Source: Gammaproteobacteria bacterium
GTDB lineage: Bacteria > Pseudomonadota > Gammaproteobacteria > Steroidobacterales > Steroidobacteraceae
DNA: 39,718 nucleotides
Assembly: GCA_025357835.1 (NCBI GenBank)
Contig: JANYLM010000034.1
Span: 1 to 39,718, forward strand
Direction: 5' to 3'
The position numbers and the translations under genes are program-made. The notes beneath the pieces are model-generated. The model searched no databases, had not been told where the DNA came from, and saw only the letters and a program-made list of their open reading frames with translations. Positions 26,222-35,251 of this stretch are shown here, one piece after another; the stretch's first letter is position 1; every line of letters starts with the position of its first letter.

Positions 26222-27234
26222 AATGTAGTCGACGGCAATCGCATCAGGCCCCGATCGTACTCGATACCATGCTCACGGTCCGCGCTGTGCAGAAGCGGGC
26301 CATCCAAGTCCACGAACTTCGCCATTTGCCCGACCACCATGCCCGGTGCCATGGCCAAGGAGGTACCCGCCATGCATCCCACCATCACTTGCAGGCCCCG
26401 TGCACGAGCGGCGCCCGCCAGCGCAAGCGCCTCCGTGAGCCCACCGGTCTTATCCAGCTTGACGTTCACCACTTGGTACAGGCCCACAACCTTCGCCAAT
26501 CCCGCGCGGTCGGCCACCGACTCATCGGCGGCGAGCCGCAGCGGCCCCTGGTAGGCGCGCAAGGTGTCGTCTTCACCGCGCGGCACCGGCTGCTCGATCA
26601 GCACGACGCCGAGGGATTGCATTTCAGGCGCCAAGCGGTTGAGAAGATCGCAGGACCAGGCCTGATTCGGATCGACGATGAGTTGCGCCGCGGGGCAGGC
26701 CGCATGTACCAGGCGTATGACGTCGATATGGCGGGCGCCGTCGACTTTCACCTTGATTAGCGGCCAATCGGCATAGCGGCGAGCACCCGCCGCGACCGCT
26801 GCGTCGGTGTCGATCCCCAGCGTAATCGACGTCGTAAGCTCCCGGGGATGCATCACCTGCGCCAATTCCCACACGCTGGTACGGCGCTGCTTGGCCGTCA
26901 AATCCCAGAGGGCGCAGTCCACGGCATTGCGCGCGCCGCCCGGCGGCAAAAGAGTTGCCACCGCGGCGAAGTCGAGCGTGCGCTGCGAAAGCCCAGCTTC
27001 AATCCCAGGCCGCAGCGCTTCGATCTGCGCGCACAGCCGAGGGATGGTTTCGCCATCGTAGTCCACCCCCGCCGCCTCGCCGCGGCCGACCTGACCGTCC
27101 GCATCGGTGAGGGTGACGACGACGACTTCGAGCGCGGACTCTGCGCCGCGCGACACACGGAACGGTACCTTGTATGCCCAGGACTCAGTGTCGACGCGCA
27201 TTGCCGCTAAATTGGGCCGTGAGGCTTTAACCAT
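26212..27234 (-). CDS. Dipeptide epimerase (enolase superfamily)
   Basis: Cytoplasmic enolase-superfamily enzyme of the L-Ala-D/L-Glu epimerase group, which inverts an amino acid within a dipeptide or N-acyl amino acid. Numbered from the ATG at 27234: catalytic lysines in LIKVKVD (161/163), metal ligands Asp188 (VDPNQAW), Glu214 (LIEQPV) and Asp237 (ADES), and Lys259 in KLDKTGG. It has 340 residues. The frame is open to a TTG at 27261, but ATG 27234 lies across the preceding stop (8-base overlap) and gives a normal N-terminus. Its stop overlaps the aminoacylase start. With those neighbours, a D-amino-acid-containing peptide or acyl amino acid is the likely substrate. Confidence 0.88.
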   Translation of the reverse strand: MVKASRPNLAAMRVDTESWAYKVPFRVSRGAESALEVVVVTLTDADGQVGRGEAAGVDYDGETIPRLCAQIEALRPGIEAGLSQRTLDFAAVATLLPPGGARNAVDCALWDLTAKQRRTSVWELAQVMHPRELTTSITLGIDTDAAVAAGARRYADWPLIKVKVDGARHIDVIRLVHAACPAAQLIVDPNQAWSCDLLNRLAPEMQSLGVVLIEQPVPRGEDDTLRAYQGPLRLAADESVADRAGLAKVVGLYQVVNVKLDKTGGLTEALALAGAARARGLQVMVGCMAGTSLAMAPGMVVGQMAKFVDLDGPLLHSADREHGIEYDRGLMRLPSTTLWG

Positions 27235-28279
27235 GGGCTGAACTGCGCGCCGCTGCCACAAACTCGTCCACCTGCGTACGCTGCGTGGCGTACGAGGTCA
27301 CCAAACGAATCGACACGCCGGTAGGAGTGTCGCTCAGAGGCCATCGATAGAAGCCAAATCCCTGCCGCTCCAGCGCGGCAACGCAAGCCTCGGGCAGCGC
27401 GACGAATACCTCGTTGGCGTCCACGGATTGCAACAGCGAGGCGCCATCGAGGACCTGCAACCCCTCAGCGAGGACGGTCGCCATGGCGTTCGCGTGGCGG
27501 GCGTTGTCGAGCCACAGCTCACGATCGAAATACGCCAGTAGCTGCGCGCTGACGAACCGCATTTTTGACCAAAGATGTCCCGACTGTTTGCGGCGGCGCT
27601 CGAAATCCCGCGCCCGCGCCGGATCGAAAAACACCACGGCCTCGGCGCACAGGGCGCCGTTCTTGGTTGCGCCCAGCGACAGAACATCGACTCCGCTCTT
27701 CCAAGTGGCCTCGGCGGCAGTGCAGTCAAGATGCGCCAGAGCATTGGCGAATCGTGCGCCATCCATATGTACGGGAAGACCGTGCTGCTTGGCCACGGCG
27801 GCAAGTGCGGACACCTCGCTAAGTTCGTACACTGCGCCCCACTCCGTGGCCTGGCTGAGGCTAAGGGCGCCGGGCTTGACGTGGTGCACGCCCATGTCGT
27901 TTGCGAAGGCGATTGCGCTTGCCAACCGTTCAGGTGCGATCTTGCCGTCTGCTGCAGGAAATCCGATCAGCTTGGCGCCGCCCGTGAAGAATTCCGGGGC
28001 GCCGCATTCGTCGGTGACGATATGCGCCGCATCGTGACAGTACACGGCACCGTAGGGCGGCACGATGTGCGACAGGGCCAGGGCGTTGGCGGCCGTCCCC
28101 GTCGTCACCGGAAAGATAGCTACCTCGGTCGCGAACACTTCACTTGCGACGGTTTGTAGGCGTTGAGTAAAGTCATCGCCGCCGTAAGAAGCAGCCGAAC
28201 CGGCATTAGCCGCTTGGATGGATGCCATGATGGCATCGCAAACCGGGGTTACGTTATCGCTCTTGAAATTTCGGCTCAA
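27227..28279 (-). CDS. Low-specificity L-threonine aldolase-type PLP enzyme
   Basis: A 350-residue fold-type I PLP enzyme (PF01212) that cleaves beta-hydroxy-alpha-amino acids, classically threonine to glycine and acetaldehyde. SDNVTPV at the N-terminus, HMDGARFANA (Asp173, PLP nitrogen contact) and SLGATKNGAL (Lys206, Schiff base) identify it. The TTG start at 28279 is supported by GAGGA six bases upstream. It heads the operon with epimerase and aminoacylase, overlapping the former. D- or L-hydroxy amino acids released by the others could be its substrates. Confidence 0.9.
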   Translation of the reverse strand: MSRNFKSDNVTPVCDAIMASIQAANAGSAASYGGDDFTQRLQTVASEVFATEVAIFPVTTGTAANALALSHIVPPYGAVYCHDAAHIVTDECGAPEFFTGGAKLIGFPAADGKIAPERLASAIAFANDMGVHHVKPGALSLSQATEWGAVYELSEVSALAAVAKQHGLPVHMDGARFANALAHLDCTAAEATWKSGVDVLSLGATKNGALCAEAVVFFDPARARDFERRRKQSGHLWSKMRFVSAQLLAYFDRELWLDNARHANAMATVLAEGLQVLDGASLLQSVDANEVFVALPEACVAALERQGFGFYRWPLSDTPTGVSIRLVTSYATQRTQVDEFVAAARSSAHG

Positions 28280-28335
28280 AAGAATTCCTCGTTCGTTCTT
28301 GGTGGGAGTGTAAGCGATTTAGGCGAAGCTTCGAG

Positions 28336-29049
28336 TCACTGACGCCATGCACTCGCATCAAATTCAAAGCTCTGGCCCTCGCGCTGCCAGATGACCGAGC
28401 CGCGCCGCACCGTCAAGAACCAGGTGTGCTGCTCCAAGGGCTTGCGCGGCTTGAAGCACCCCGGACCCAGTACGGCCAGCGCCGCTCCATGTTCGGGATC
28501 GCGTACCGATTCATAGCGGATCGCATCGATGGCCGCCTGGCGCGCCACGCGAGCGAAGCCCTGGCAGGGGCCGTAATCCTGTGGATGGGTCCATTCCGCG
28601 CGAGATCTCTTGAACGGGGAGCGGGTCAGGTCGACCAGGCGCGCGTCGACGCCGGCCAGAAAAACGGTTTGCGGTGTCGGTTCGATGGCCTGCAGTGCGT
28701 CGCAGTCCATCAGGAACCGCCAGCGCCAAAATCCCAGTTCCGCGCAAGCGGTGCGCGGCGACTCCGCGCCGTACCAAATACCCGAATCGGCAGGCGCGCG
28801 GAAACGTGAGCCAATGGGCGAGGAATAGCGAAACGGGGTAGAGAGCAGGTAGTGCAGGTCGTCGGCATCGGCCGGCAGGGGTGGTTTACTCCGATCCAGC
28901 AGCCCTTCGAGCAAGAACTGCTCCTCGACATTCGCCACCAGGCGCAACGTCGAGGCGATGTGCTGGGCTTCCACCGCGCGCCACAGGCGCCGGCGCGCCC
29001 GCAGCGCCTCAGATCCGACCGCGCGCAGAGTCCAGGTACTGGACGACAC
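28336..29049 (-). CDS. RES-domain toxin
   Basis: A 237-residue RES-family protein (named for conserved Arg, Glu, Ser). Visible are Arg74-Tyr75 (STPFRY), Tyr93 with GAESPRTACAELGFWR (Glu104) and YESVRD (Ser181). Characterised RES toxins deplete NAD+ by hydrolysis or phosphorolysis. The GTG start at 29049 has GGAAGG eight bases upstream and overlaps the antitoxin gene by 41 bases, a stable toxin-antitoxin arrangement. The longer N-terminal part (first about 65 residues) is typical of one RES subgroup. Confidence 0.88.
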   Translation of the reverse strand: MSSSTWTLRAVGSEALRARRRLWRAVEAQHIASTLRLVANVEEQFLLEGLLDRSKPPLPADADDLHYLLSTPFRYSSPIGSRFRAPADSGIWYGAESPRTACAELGFWRWRFLMDCDALQAIEPTPQTVFLAGVDARLVDLTRSPFKRSRAEWTHPQDYGPCQGFARVARQAAIDAIRYESVRDPEHGAALAVLGPGCFKPRKPLEQHTWFLTVRRGSVIWQREGQSFEFDASAWRQ

Positions 29050-29386
29050 GAACCAAACCTTCCGTGCTGCGAATTAATTCAATCGGGCGGCCGGCGAGCG
29101 CCTGATTGCGTCCGTTCAGCCAGCCGCGAGCCGCCGTGTCATTGGAGCCGATCAGGGCGTCAAGCGAGCGAAACAACCGTACGAACAAGGCACCGAGTTC
29201 CCACTCCTTCTTCTGAGCGTCCAAGGTATAAGTTCCGTTCGCCATGCGCGACACGGTCGATGGGCTGAGCCCAAGAATTTGTGCGAGACCCGCCTGCGTG
29301 ATTTCCAGCAAGGCGGATGCGCGTAACACCGCGCCGGTCAGCACCCGGCGGGGTTCGGGCTTGCTCTTGATTGCAGGTCGCGGCAT
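29009..29386 (-). CDS. Xre/MbcA/ParS-type antitoxin of the RES pair
   Basis: About 125 residues from the ATG at 29386. The N-terminal helix-turn-helix is ALLEITQAGLAQILGLSPSTVSRMANGTYTL. The C-terminal DUF2384 part ends SNDTAARGWLNGRNQALAGRPIELIRSTEGLVRVVQYLDSARGRI, the surface that binds RES toxins. The frame is open 51 codons further up, but that extension covers the promoter and is not protein-like. It is the first gene of the pair, with its stop inside the toxin gene. Confidence 0.88.
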   Translation of the reverse strand: MPRPAIKSKPEPRRVLTGAVLRASALLEITQAGLAQILGLSPSTVSRMANGTYTLDAQKKEWELGALFVRLFRSLDALIGSNDTAARGWLNGRNQALAGRPIELIRSTEGLVRVVQYLDSARGRI

Positions 29387-29392
29387 ACGATA

Positions 29393-29447
29393 TCTACAGC
29401 AATATTTATGTCGATTGCATTCTACTGAAATATCGACGGCCGGGCAA
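29393..29447 (-). promoter_or_regulatory. Promoter and repeat operators of the RES/Xre pair
   Basis: TTGCCC (29442-29447) and TAGAAT (29419-29424) on the minus strand are 17 bases apart. A 13-bp near-direct repeat (TCTACTGAAATAT at 29421-29433 and TCTACAGCAATAT at 29393-29405; 11 of 13 equal) covers the -10 and the leader. An inverted pair GTCGAT / ATCGAC (29410-29415, 29432-29437) brackets the -10. Autorepression by the antitoxin is the obvious reading. Confidence 0.5.
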
Positions 29448-29790
29448 ATGATGCGCAATAGGCACCCTAGCCGCGGTGGCACGCTCGACGGCCGCGGACA
29501 GCGCTGCCGTCCGTGGACGACAGATTTCATCCGATGCACTTGCAGTGCGCAGCCAGAAACAGCAACTGGATCACATCTGAAACCCGCGTCAGCCTTAAGA
29601 AGTGAGAAGTTTCCGCCACTCGTGCGCGCGCTTCGACAAACATGCGTGAACTGCGTCGAAGTCCTGGAATACCGCTATATCCAACGCAGGATTGTGTCGC
29701 ATAGCATTGACCCCAGGTGAATCCACGGTGTGCGATGGGTACCGTCTCGGCCGGACCGTCGAGGTGTTCTTAAGTACCCTGGAGTAGACG
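29448..29790. other. Intergenic region between the RES/Xre promoter and the fimV-like gene
   Basis: About 340 bases without a convincing gene on either strand. The open frames through it lack family resemblance and ribosome sites. It must hold the promoter of the plus-strand fimV-like gene, but no strong -35/-10 pair stands out. TTGACC near 29707 is a possible -35. GGAG at 29781-29784 is the ribosome site of the downstream gene. Confidence 0.4.
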
Positions 29791-31749
29791 ATGTCTAGCG
29801 GGAAGAACCCGTTGATGTTGATGATGGCTCTTTCCATGCCCGGCGCGGCTCACTCGCTCGGCTTGGGCGACATCCATGTCGATTCCGGATTGAACGAGCG
29901 TCTCGCTGCGGAGATCGACATCGTCGGAGCGACCGCGCTCGACCTGGCCGACCTCCGGGCCGCCGTCGCGAATCGCGAAACTTTCGTGCATTACGGGGCC
30001 GACCGTCCGGCGTTTCTGTCCTCGGCGACGTTCAAGGTTACTCAGGACAGCCAGGGGCGCCCGGTGCTCGCCGTTCGCTCCACCGAATCATTCACAGAAC
30101 CGCTGGTCAATTTCCTGGTCGACTTGCGCTGGCGCAATGGTGAACTGGTCCGTCAGTACACCTTGCTGCTCGACCCGCCGGGATTCGCGGCCGCATATCG
30201 CCCGACGGACGCCAATACCGTTGCCGCGGCCCCATCCATTCCCTCCACGCCGGCCGCCCCTGACCTTCCTGCCGCGCCCGCTGCTGCGAGGCCGGTAGTC
30301 GAGACCAAGACCCAGACAGTGGCGCGCCAGATCGATCAGCCCAGCCACCAACCCAGCCCGACGGACACCGAGCGTGCCGCCCGCAAGACCACGCACCTCA
30401 AGGTCGGCGCGAAGGCCACGCTGCGCGGCGTGGCTTGGCGCGTCGGTGAGCGTTCCGAATCCGACCTCAATAGAATGATGATCGCGATCTTCCGCGCCAA
30501 CCCCAATGCCTTCGACGGCAACATCAACCGTCTGCATCGTGGCGCCGTACTCACCATTCCCTCACGCACCGAGGTGGCAGCGATTTCCAGGGCCGATGCG
30601 GGGCGCGAAGTTCACGCCCAAATGGCCGCTTGGCGCTCGCCCGTCCACGCGGCCGCGGCGCACACGGCAATGTCCCCAACGGCCGTCGGCGGCGCGCCCT
30701 CCGATGCGCCGGAGGGCATAGTGCTGGATCGTCGGATTCAATCGATGGAGCAGCAACTCAGTGAGATGAAGGCCCAGCTGGAAAGCGAGCGCAGCCTTAT
30801 GCTCGACCTGCAACAGAAAGCGGCCAGTGCCGGCAGGCCGGCGCCCGGTGTCGAGGCGATGCGGGCAATCCAAGCCCCGCCGTCAGTTGCCGCGCCGCAG
30901 CCGCAGCCCAAAATCGGATACGCGGCTCAGGCTGCGATTTCAGCCGGCTTAGGAATATTGGCCGCAGCGCTTGCCGGTTTGTTTTATAGATTTCGCCGCC
31001 GGGCGCCGACGTCGAATGATTCAGGCAGCGGCAGTACTCATGGCACCGATGCAGTCAGGGCCGAGGGCATCAACGACTCCCCCGTCACCGGCGCAGAAGA
31101 TCAGGGAGAATATCTCCCTCAGATGGCCTCTCACGAGCATTTGCACGACGCCCCCCCAATTCGCGCGCACGATGACACCCTGGTTGCAGCAGCCGCCGAT
31201 TCCAGTGACGATGCTCATGCCGACACTCACGTTATTGCCGCGGCCGATACGGACGACGCAACCCATCCCCTGCTGCCGGTAATGGCGGCCGTCGGACCCA
31301 GCGGGCGCAGCGAGATTGGCGCCGGGGCCTTCGCCCGCTCTGCCGAGCACCACCCGACAGTCAATATGCGAGCCGATCAGACCCCGCTCGACTACAATTT
31401 CGTCGATCTGGATCTGACCGTGCAGCATGTGCAAATGCCCAGCGTGCTCAACGAACACGCGGTGGTGAAGGAACGGCGTACGAATCTTGCGGATGTGTTG
31501 AAGTTGGCAATCGAGCGCGAGCCCGACCGCCACGACTTGCGCATGAAGCTTCTCGAGCTTTACTACTCTGCGGCCACTTCCAACCGCCAGGCGTTTCTGG
31601 AGGTCGTGCAAAAATTTGCTCGCGACCGCGACTATCTGCAGGCCGAACAATGGGACAAGATCGCCTACATGGGCCGGCAGATTGCTGCCGAAAACCCTTT
31701 GTTTAACGAGGAATCGGCGGCCGAGGATGACCTGGCGAACTGCGCCTAG
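29791..31749 (+). CDS. FimV/TspA-like inner-membrane protein
   Basis: A 652-residue single-pass protein. Signal peptide ends near AHS (22). The FimV N-terminal domain (LGLGDIHVDSGLNERLAAEI to YTLLLDPP, 23-130) is followed by a proline/alanine-rich stretch and a LysM-like peptidoglycan-binding segment (about 203-257). Then come a coiled coil (about 308-343) and a transmembrane helix at about 377-399 followed by RFRRR. The cytoplasmic acidic part ends in a helical FimV C-terminal domain (about 565-640). Pseudomonas FimV (about 920 residues) supports type IV pili and twitching; this is a shorter paralogue or divergent orthologue. GGAG lies six bases before the ATG. It is convergent with pilU. 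Confidence 0.85.
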   Translation: MSSGKNPLMLMMALSMPGAAHSLGLGDIHVDSGLNERLAAEIDIVGATALDLADLRAAVANRETFVHYGADRPAFLSSATFKVTQDSQGRPVLAVRSTESFTEPLVNFLVDLRWRNGELVRQYTLLLDPPGFAAAYRPTDANTVAAAPSIPSTPAAPDLPAAPAAARPVVETKTQTVARQIDQPSHQPSPTDTERAARKTTHLKVGAKATLRGVAWRVGERSESDLNRMMIAIFRANPNAFDGNINRLHRGAVLTIPSRTEVAAISRADAGREVHAQMAAWRSPVHAAAAHTAMSPTAVGGAPSDAPEGIVLDRRIQSMEQQLSEMKAQLESERSLMLDLQQKAASAGRPAPGVEAMRAIQAPPSVAAPQPQPKIGYAAQAAISAGLGILAAALAGLFYRFRRRAPTSNDSGSGSTHGTDAVRAEGINDSPVTGAEDQGEYLPQMASHEHLHDAPPIRAHDDTLVAAAADSSDDAHADTHVIAAADTDDATHPLLPVMAAVGPSGRSEIGAGAFARSAEHHPTVNMRADQTPLDYNFVDLDLTVQHVQMPSVLNEHAVVKERRTNLADVLKLAIEREPDRHDLRMKLLELYYSAATSNRQAFLEVVQKFARDRDYLQAEQWDKIAYMGRQIAAENPLFNEESAAEDDLANCA

Positions 31750-31785
31750 GGCTCCGCACCAAACGCTAAAACTGCGCCGATCGCA

Positions 31786-32910
31786 TTAGGAAGCGGACAC
31801 GGCCAACGCCGGTGCCGCGCGCGTGCCGTTCAGTTTGATGTTCAAACGCAGCTCGTTCGCCGAGTCGGCGTTGCGGATGGCTTCGTCATACGAGATATCG
31901 CCACCGTTATACAATTCGAACAAGGACCAGTCGAAGGTCCGCATACCTAACTCCCGCGATTTCGACATGATGGCCTTGATCTCGTGAAATTCTCCTTTAA
32001 GAATCTTCTCGGCGATGATGGGCGTATTGATCAGGATTTCCATGGCGGCCTTGCGCCCCTTGCCGTCTACCGTGCGGATCAGGCGCTGCGAGACAATGGC
32101 CTTGAGGTTGCCGGAAAGGTCCATCAACAATTGCTTGCGCCGCTCTTCGGAGAAGAAATTGACGATGCGGTCGATGGTTTGGTTGGCACTGTTCGCGTGC
32201 AGTGTACCCAGACACAGATGGCCGGTCTCTGCGAAGGCCACGGCATGCTCCATGGTTTCGGCATCGCGTATCTCGCCGATCAGAATCACGTCAGGTGCCT
32301 GCCGCAGCGTGTTTTTCAACGCGTGATGCCAAGAATGAGTGTCGATGCCGACTTCACGATGCGTGATCAGCGATTGCTGCGACTTATGCACGAATTCGAC
32401 CGGGTCCTCGACGGTAATGATGTGACCCGGCGAGGATCGGTTGCGGTGATCTATCATGGCGGCCAGAGACGTCGATTTTCCCGAACCGGTGGCGCCCACG
32501 ACCAGCACCAACCCCCGATTGGTCATGACTATTTCCTTGAGGATTTCCGGCAATGCCAGCTGCGTGAAGTCGGGGATTTCGGCGGGGATGGTTCTAATGA
32601 CCATACCCACATGTTGTTGTTGCACGAAAACGTTGACCCGAAAGCGCGCTACTCCCGGGATCGAAATCGCGAAATTGCACTCGAGCTCCCTGGCGAACTC
32701 CTCGCGCTGGCGCTGGTTCATAATAGAATCGGCCAACTGCCGCGTGAACTCGCCGGAGAGCTTTTGGGAAGTCATCGGCTGCATGGTGCCGTGGGTTTTC
32801 ATACTCGGCGGGAAATCGTTCGAAATGAACAGGTCGGAGCCCCCTGCCCGGGTCATCGCCGTCAACAGCTTGCTCATGTAGGACTTGGCCTGTTCTTCCG
32901 TCATTGACAT
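31786..32910 (-). CDS. pilU: PilU, type IV pilus retraction ATPase
   Basis: A 375-residue hexameric secretion-type ATPase that assists PilT in pilus retraction. Walker A is GATGSGKST at 139-147. The Asp box/Walker B region is RQAPDVILIGEIRD and the His box is GTLHANS. ITHREVGIDTHSWHHALKNTLRQAPDV and the long C-terminus fit PilU rather than PilT. ATG 32910 or ATG 32904 are both served by AGGAAGGG; the long upstream open frame is not protein-like. pilT is not in the window. It faces the fimV-like gene, 36 bases away. Confidence 0.9.
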   Translation of the reverse strand: MSMTEEQAKSYMSKLLTAMTRAGGSDLFISNDFPPSMKTHGTMQPMTSQKLSGEFTRQLADSIMNQRQREEFARELECNFAISIPGVARFRVNVFVQQQHVGMVIRTIPAEIPDFTQLALPEILKEIVMTNRGLVLVVGATGSGKSTSLAAMIDHRNRSSPGHIITVEDPVEFVHKSQQSLITHREVGIDTHSWHHALKNTLRQAPDVILIGEIRDAETMEHAVAFAETGHLCLGTLHANSANQTIDRIVNFFSEERRKQLLMDLSGNLKAIVSQRLIRTVDGKGRKAAMEILINTPIIAEKILKGEFHEIKAIMSKSRELGMRTFDWSLFELYNGGDISYDEAIRNADSANELRLNIKLNGTRAAPALAVSAS

Positions 32911-33058
32911 ATCCCTTCCTGCTTTGTCGGTTGCGGCGCTGAATATAGCCGTGCGGCTCAGCTTCGTCCGCGATGGAGTTATCAACCGCACGTCGACGGC
33001 GCGGCCAGGCGGCGGCCACCGTATAGAGAACGCCGTTACGGCCCGCAGCGGTATTTTC

Positions 33059-33086
33059 TTGGGCACGCGGTCCCATAAGGTATATT
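33059..33086 (+). promoter_or_regulatory. Possible promoter of the CocE-like gene
   Basis: TATATT (33081-33086) with a weak -35 TTGGGC (33059-33064) 16 bases upstream. The expected start near 33093 falls in the 8-bp palindrome CCACGTGG (33090-33097). It precedes the ATG at 33115 by about 22 bases. Confidence 0.4.
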
Positions 33087-33114
33087 GCTCCACGTGGTTT
33101 TTCGGGGACCCACC

Positions 33115-35166
33115 ATGTTCAGCCGCATTGTCGGTATTCTTAATTTGACAATCGCCTTCTCCGTCTGCGGCGCCGCCGTACCGCCGTCGGCTCCGACATA
33201 CGGCGTGCAACTCGTAAAAACCTGGATTCCCATGAGGGACGGTGTTCGGCTCGCCGCCACCCTGTACATGCCGGCGACAACCAAGTCCGCCAAGCGCTTT
33301 CCTGCGCTGCTTGAATACCTGCCTTATCGCAAAGACGACGACGAGGCCGCCCGCGACTATGGAACGCATACGTATTTCGCCAGGCGCGGATATGTGGGCG
33401 CGCGCGTCGATATCCGGGGATTCGGCGCAAGTGAGGGCGCAACGCCGGATCGAGAATACTCGGCCCAGGAACAGCTAGACGCGGAGCAAGTCATCGCCTG
33501 GCTGGCTCATCAATCCTGGTCGAACGGCAATGTCGGCATGCTGGGGATTTCCTGGGGTGGCTTCAACTCGATTCAGATGGCGCTGAGAAAGCCCCCCGCG
33601 CTCAAGGCCATTCTCGCCGTGGCCGCCACCGAGGAGCTGTTCAAAGAAGACGTGCACTATATCGACGGGGTGTTTCACGTCGACGAATTCGAGCTCACGA
33701 TGGATTTGGATCAGGGACGGACGGGAGCGCCAGATTTTAATCTGGACGAGTCCGTGATCGGCCCGCGTATGGATTCGGCGCCGTGGTCGCTCACCTACAT
33801 GCAGCATCAGCGCGATGATGCGTTCTGGCGCGCGCCGCTGCGGCCGATCCAGACTCTGGAAGTGCCGGCTTTTTTGATAGGCGGCATGCAGGACGGATAC
33901 CGCGACAGCATTCCGCGCATGTTGGAGAAAGTGAAAGCGCCGCTCAAGGCGTGGATAGGCCCGTGGAATCACGGCTTTCCGAACGGCAGCGACTACGGAC
34001 CGCCGTATGAATGGCGCGATCAAGCGGTTCGCTGGTTCGACTACTGGCTCAAGGGACGCGACACGGGCGTACTCAAAGACCCTCGAGTCGTCATCTATCA
34101 GCAGCACTGGCATCCGCCCGAATCCCAGTCGCAGGACGTACCCGGGGAATGGCGCGCGGAAACCTGGCCACCCGCGGGTTTAACGCCTATGACTCTGTAT
34201 CTGCAGCCGGAGCATGGCCTGTCATCGGGCGCGGCGGGGTCCGGGCGGGATCAGCTTCGTTACGCCCCTTCCGCCGGCGTAGAAGCTGGATTCTGGTGGG
34301 GAGAACTGCTGACGGACCAACGGCCGGTGGACGCCTTCAGCCTCACCTATGACTCGCAAGCCCTCCCCGAGGAGGTGGCCATTCTGGGTCTGCCCCGTGT
34401 CAGTCTGCGGGTCGCGGCCGACGCGCGGCTGGCCGAGTGGTTCGTACGCCTGTCCGATGTCGCACCCGACGGGCGCGTGACCATGGTCACCGGCGCCGGC
34501 ATCAATGGCGCGCAGCGCGATTCAATGTCAAAGCCGGAAGACTTATTGCCCGGCAAGGTCTATCCGCTTTCGCTGGATTTGCACCTTGCTTCATGGGTAT
34601 TCCCGCAAGGCCACCGTATCCGCATAGCCATATCGAACGCGCTCTGGCCCATGAATTGGCCCACGCCCTATCCCATGACAACCTCGGTGATGTTGGGCGG
34701 CGACGCGGCATCTCGGATCGTCCTGCCGCGAGTGCCCGTGCATGGACCGGCGGCGCCCGCCTTCTCGGCTCCCGAACCAATCGAGGCGCCCCCGGGGATC
34801 GAAGGCATAGGGGGCGGCGGCGCAGCGTGGCCGGGCGAGTGGACGGTGCTTCGCGATGAGGCCAGGCAACACAGCACGGTGATCTGGAAAGGTTCGACCG
34901 CGGTGTCTTATCCCTGGGGAAGATTCGATCACTCGGAAAAGCTCACGTATGACATCGACGATGCCCATCCGGATGTTGCGCGCGTACAGGGGGACTCGGA
35001 GTACGTCCAGGCGGTGAAGGAACATGTGCTCACCTGGCGCGGCCGCCTCGACGTTTCAAGTGACGCGCAGACTTTCTTTTACAAGTACACCCGCACCTTA
35101 CTGCGTGACGGGGTAGTTATTCGGACCAAGACTTGGGAGCAACCGATCCCGAGGGACCACCAATGA
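33115..35166 (+). CDS. Secreted CocE/NonD-family hydrolase
   Basis: A 683-residue exported serine hydrolase related to cocaine esterase and X-Pro dipeptidyl-peptidase (S15). Signal peptide core is IVGILNLTIAFSVCGA. An alpha/beta-hydrolase domain carries Ser146 (GISWGG), Asp260 (GGMQDGY) and His286 (PWNHGFP). A C-terminal jelly-roll domain follows (LGLPRVSLRV..A; LHLASWVFPQGHRIRIAIS). It could cut esters, acyl amides or proline-containing peptides. The start is ATG 33115 with GGGGA six bases before it; the frame is open ten codons further but that adds nothing. It is divergent from pilU. Confidence 0.88.
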   Translation: MFSRIVGILNLTIAFSVCGAAVPPSAPTYGVQLVKTWIPMRDGVRLAATLYMPATTKSAKRFPALLEYLPYRKDDDEAARDYGTHTYFARRGYVGARVDIRGFGASEGATPDREYSAQEQLDAEQVIAWLAHQSWSNGNVGMLGISWGGFNSIQMALRKPPALKAILAVAATEELFKEDVHYIDGVFHVDEFELTMDLDQGRTGAPDFNLDESVIGPRMDSAPWSLTYMQHQRDDAFWRAPLRPIQTLEVPAFLIGGMQDGYRDSIPRMLEKVKAPLKAWIGPWNHGFPNGSDYGPPYEWRDQAVRWFDYWLKGRDTGVLKDPRVVIYQQHWHPPESQSQDVPGEWRAETWPPAGLTPMTLYLQPEHGLSSGAAGSGRDQLRYAPSAGVEAGFWWGELLTDQRPVDAFSLTYDSQALPEEVAILGLPRVSLRVAADARLAEWFVRLSDVAPDGRVTMVTGAGINGAQRDSMSKPEDLLPGKVYPLSLDLHLASWVFPQGHRIRIAISNALWPMNWPTPYPMTTSVMLGGDAASRIVLPRVPVHGPAAPAFSAPEPIEAPPGIEGIGGGGAAWPGEWTVLRDEARQHSTVIWKGSTAVSYPWGRFDHSEKLTYDIDDAHPDVARVQGDSEYVQAVKEHVLTWRGRLDVSSDAQTFFYKYTRTLLRDGVVIRTKTWEQPIPRDHQ

Positions 35167-35251
35167 GAACAAACATTCCCGCCGCCGGATTCAAGGCCGG
35201 CTGTACCTTTGCGAGATGTTGAAACGGGAGTCTGAGTCTTTTGCGGCGTGG

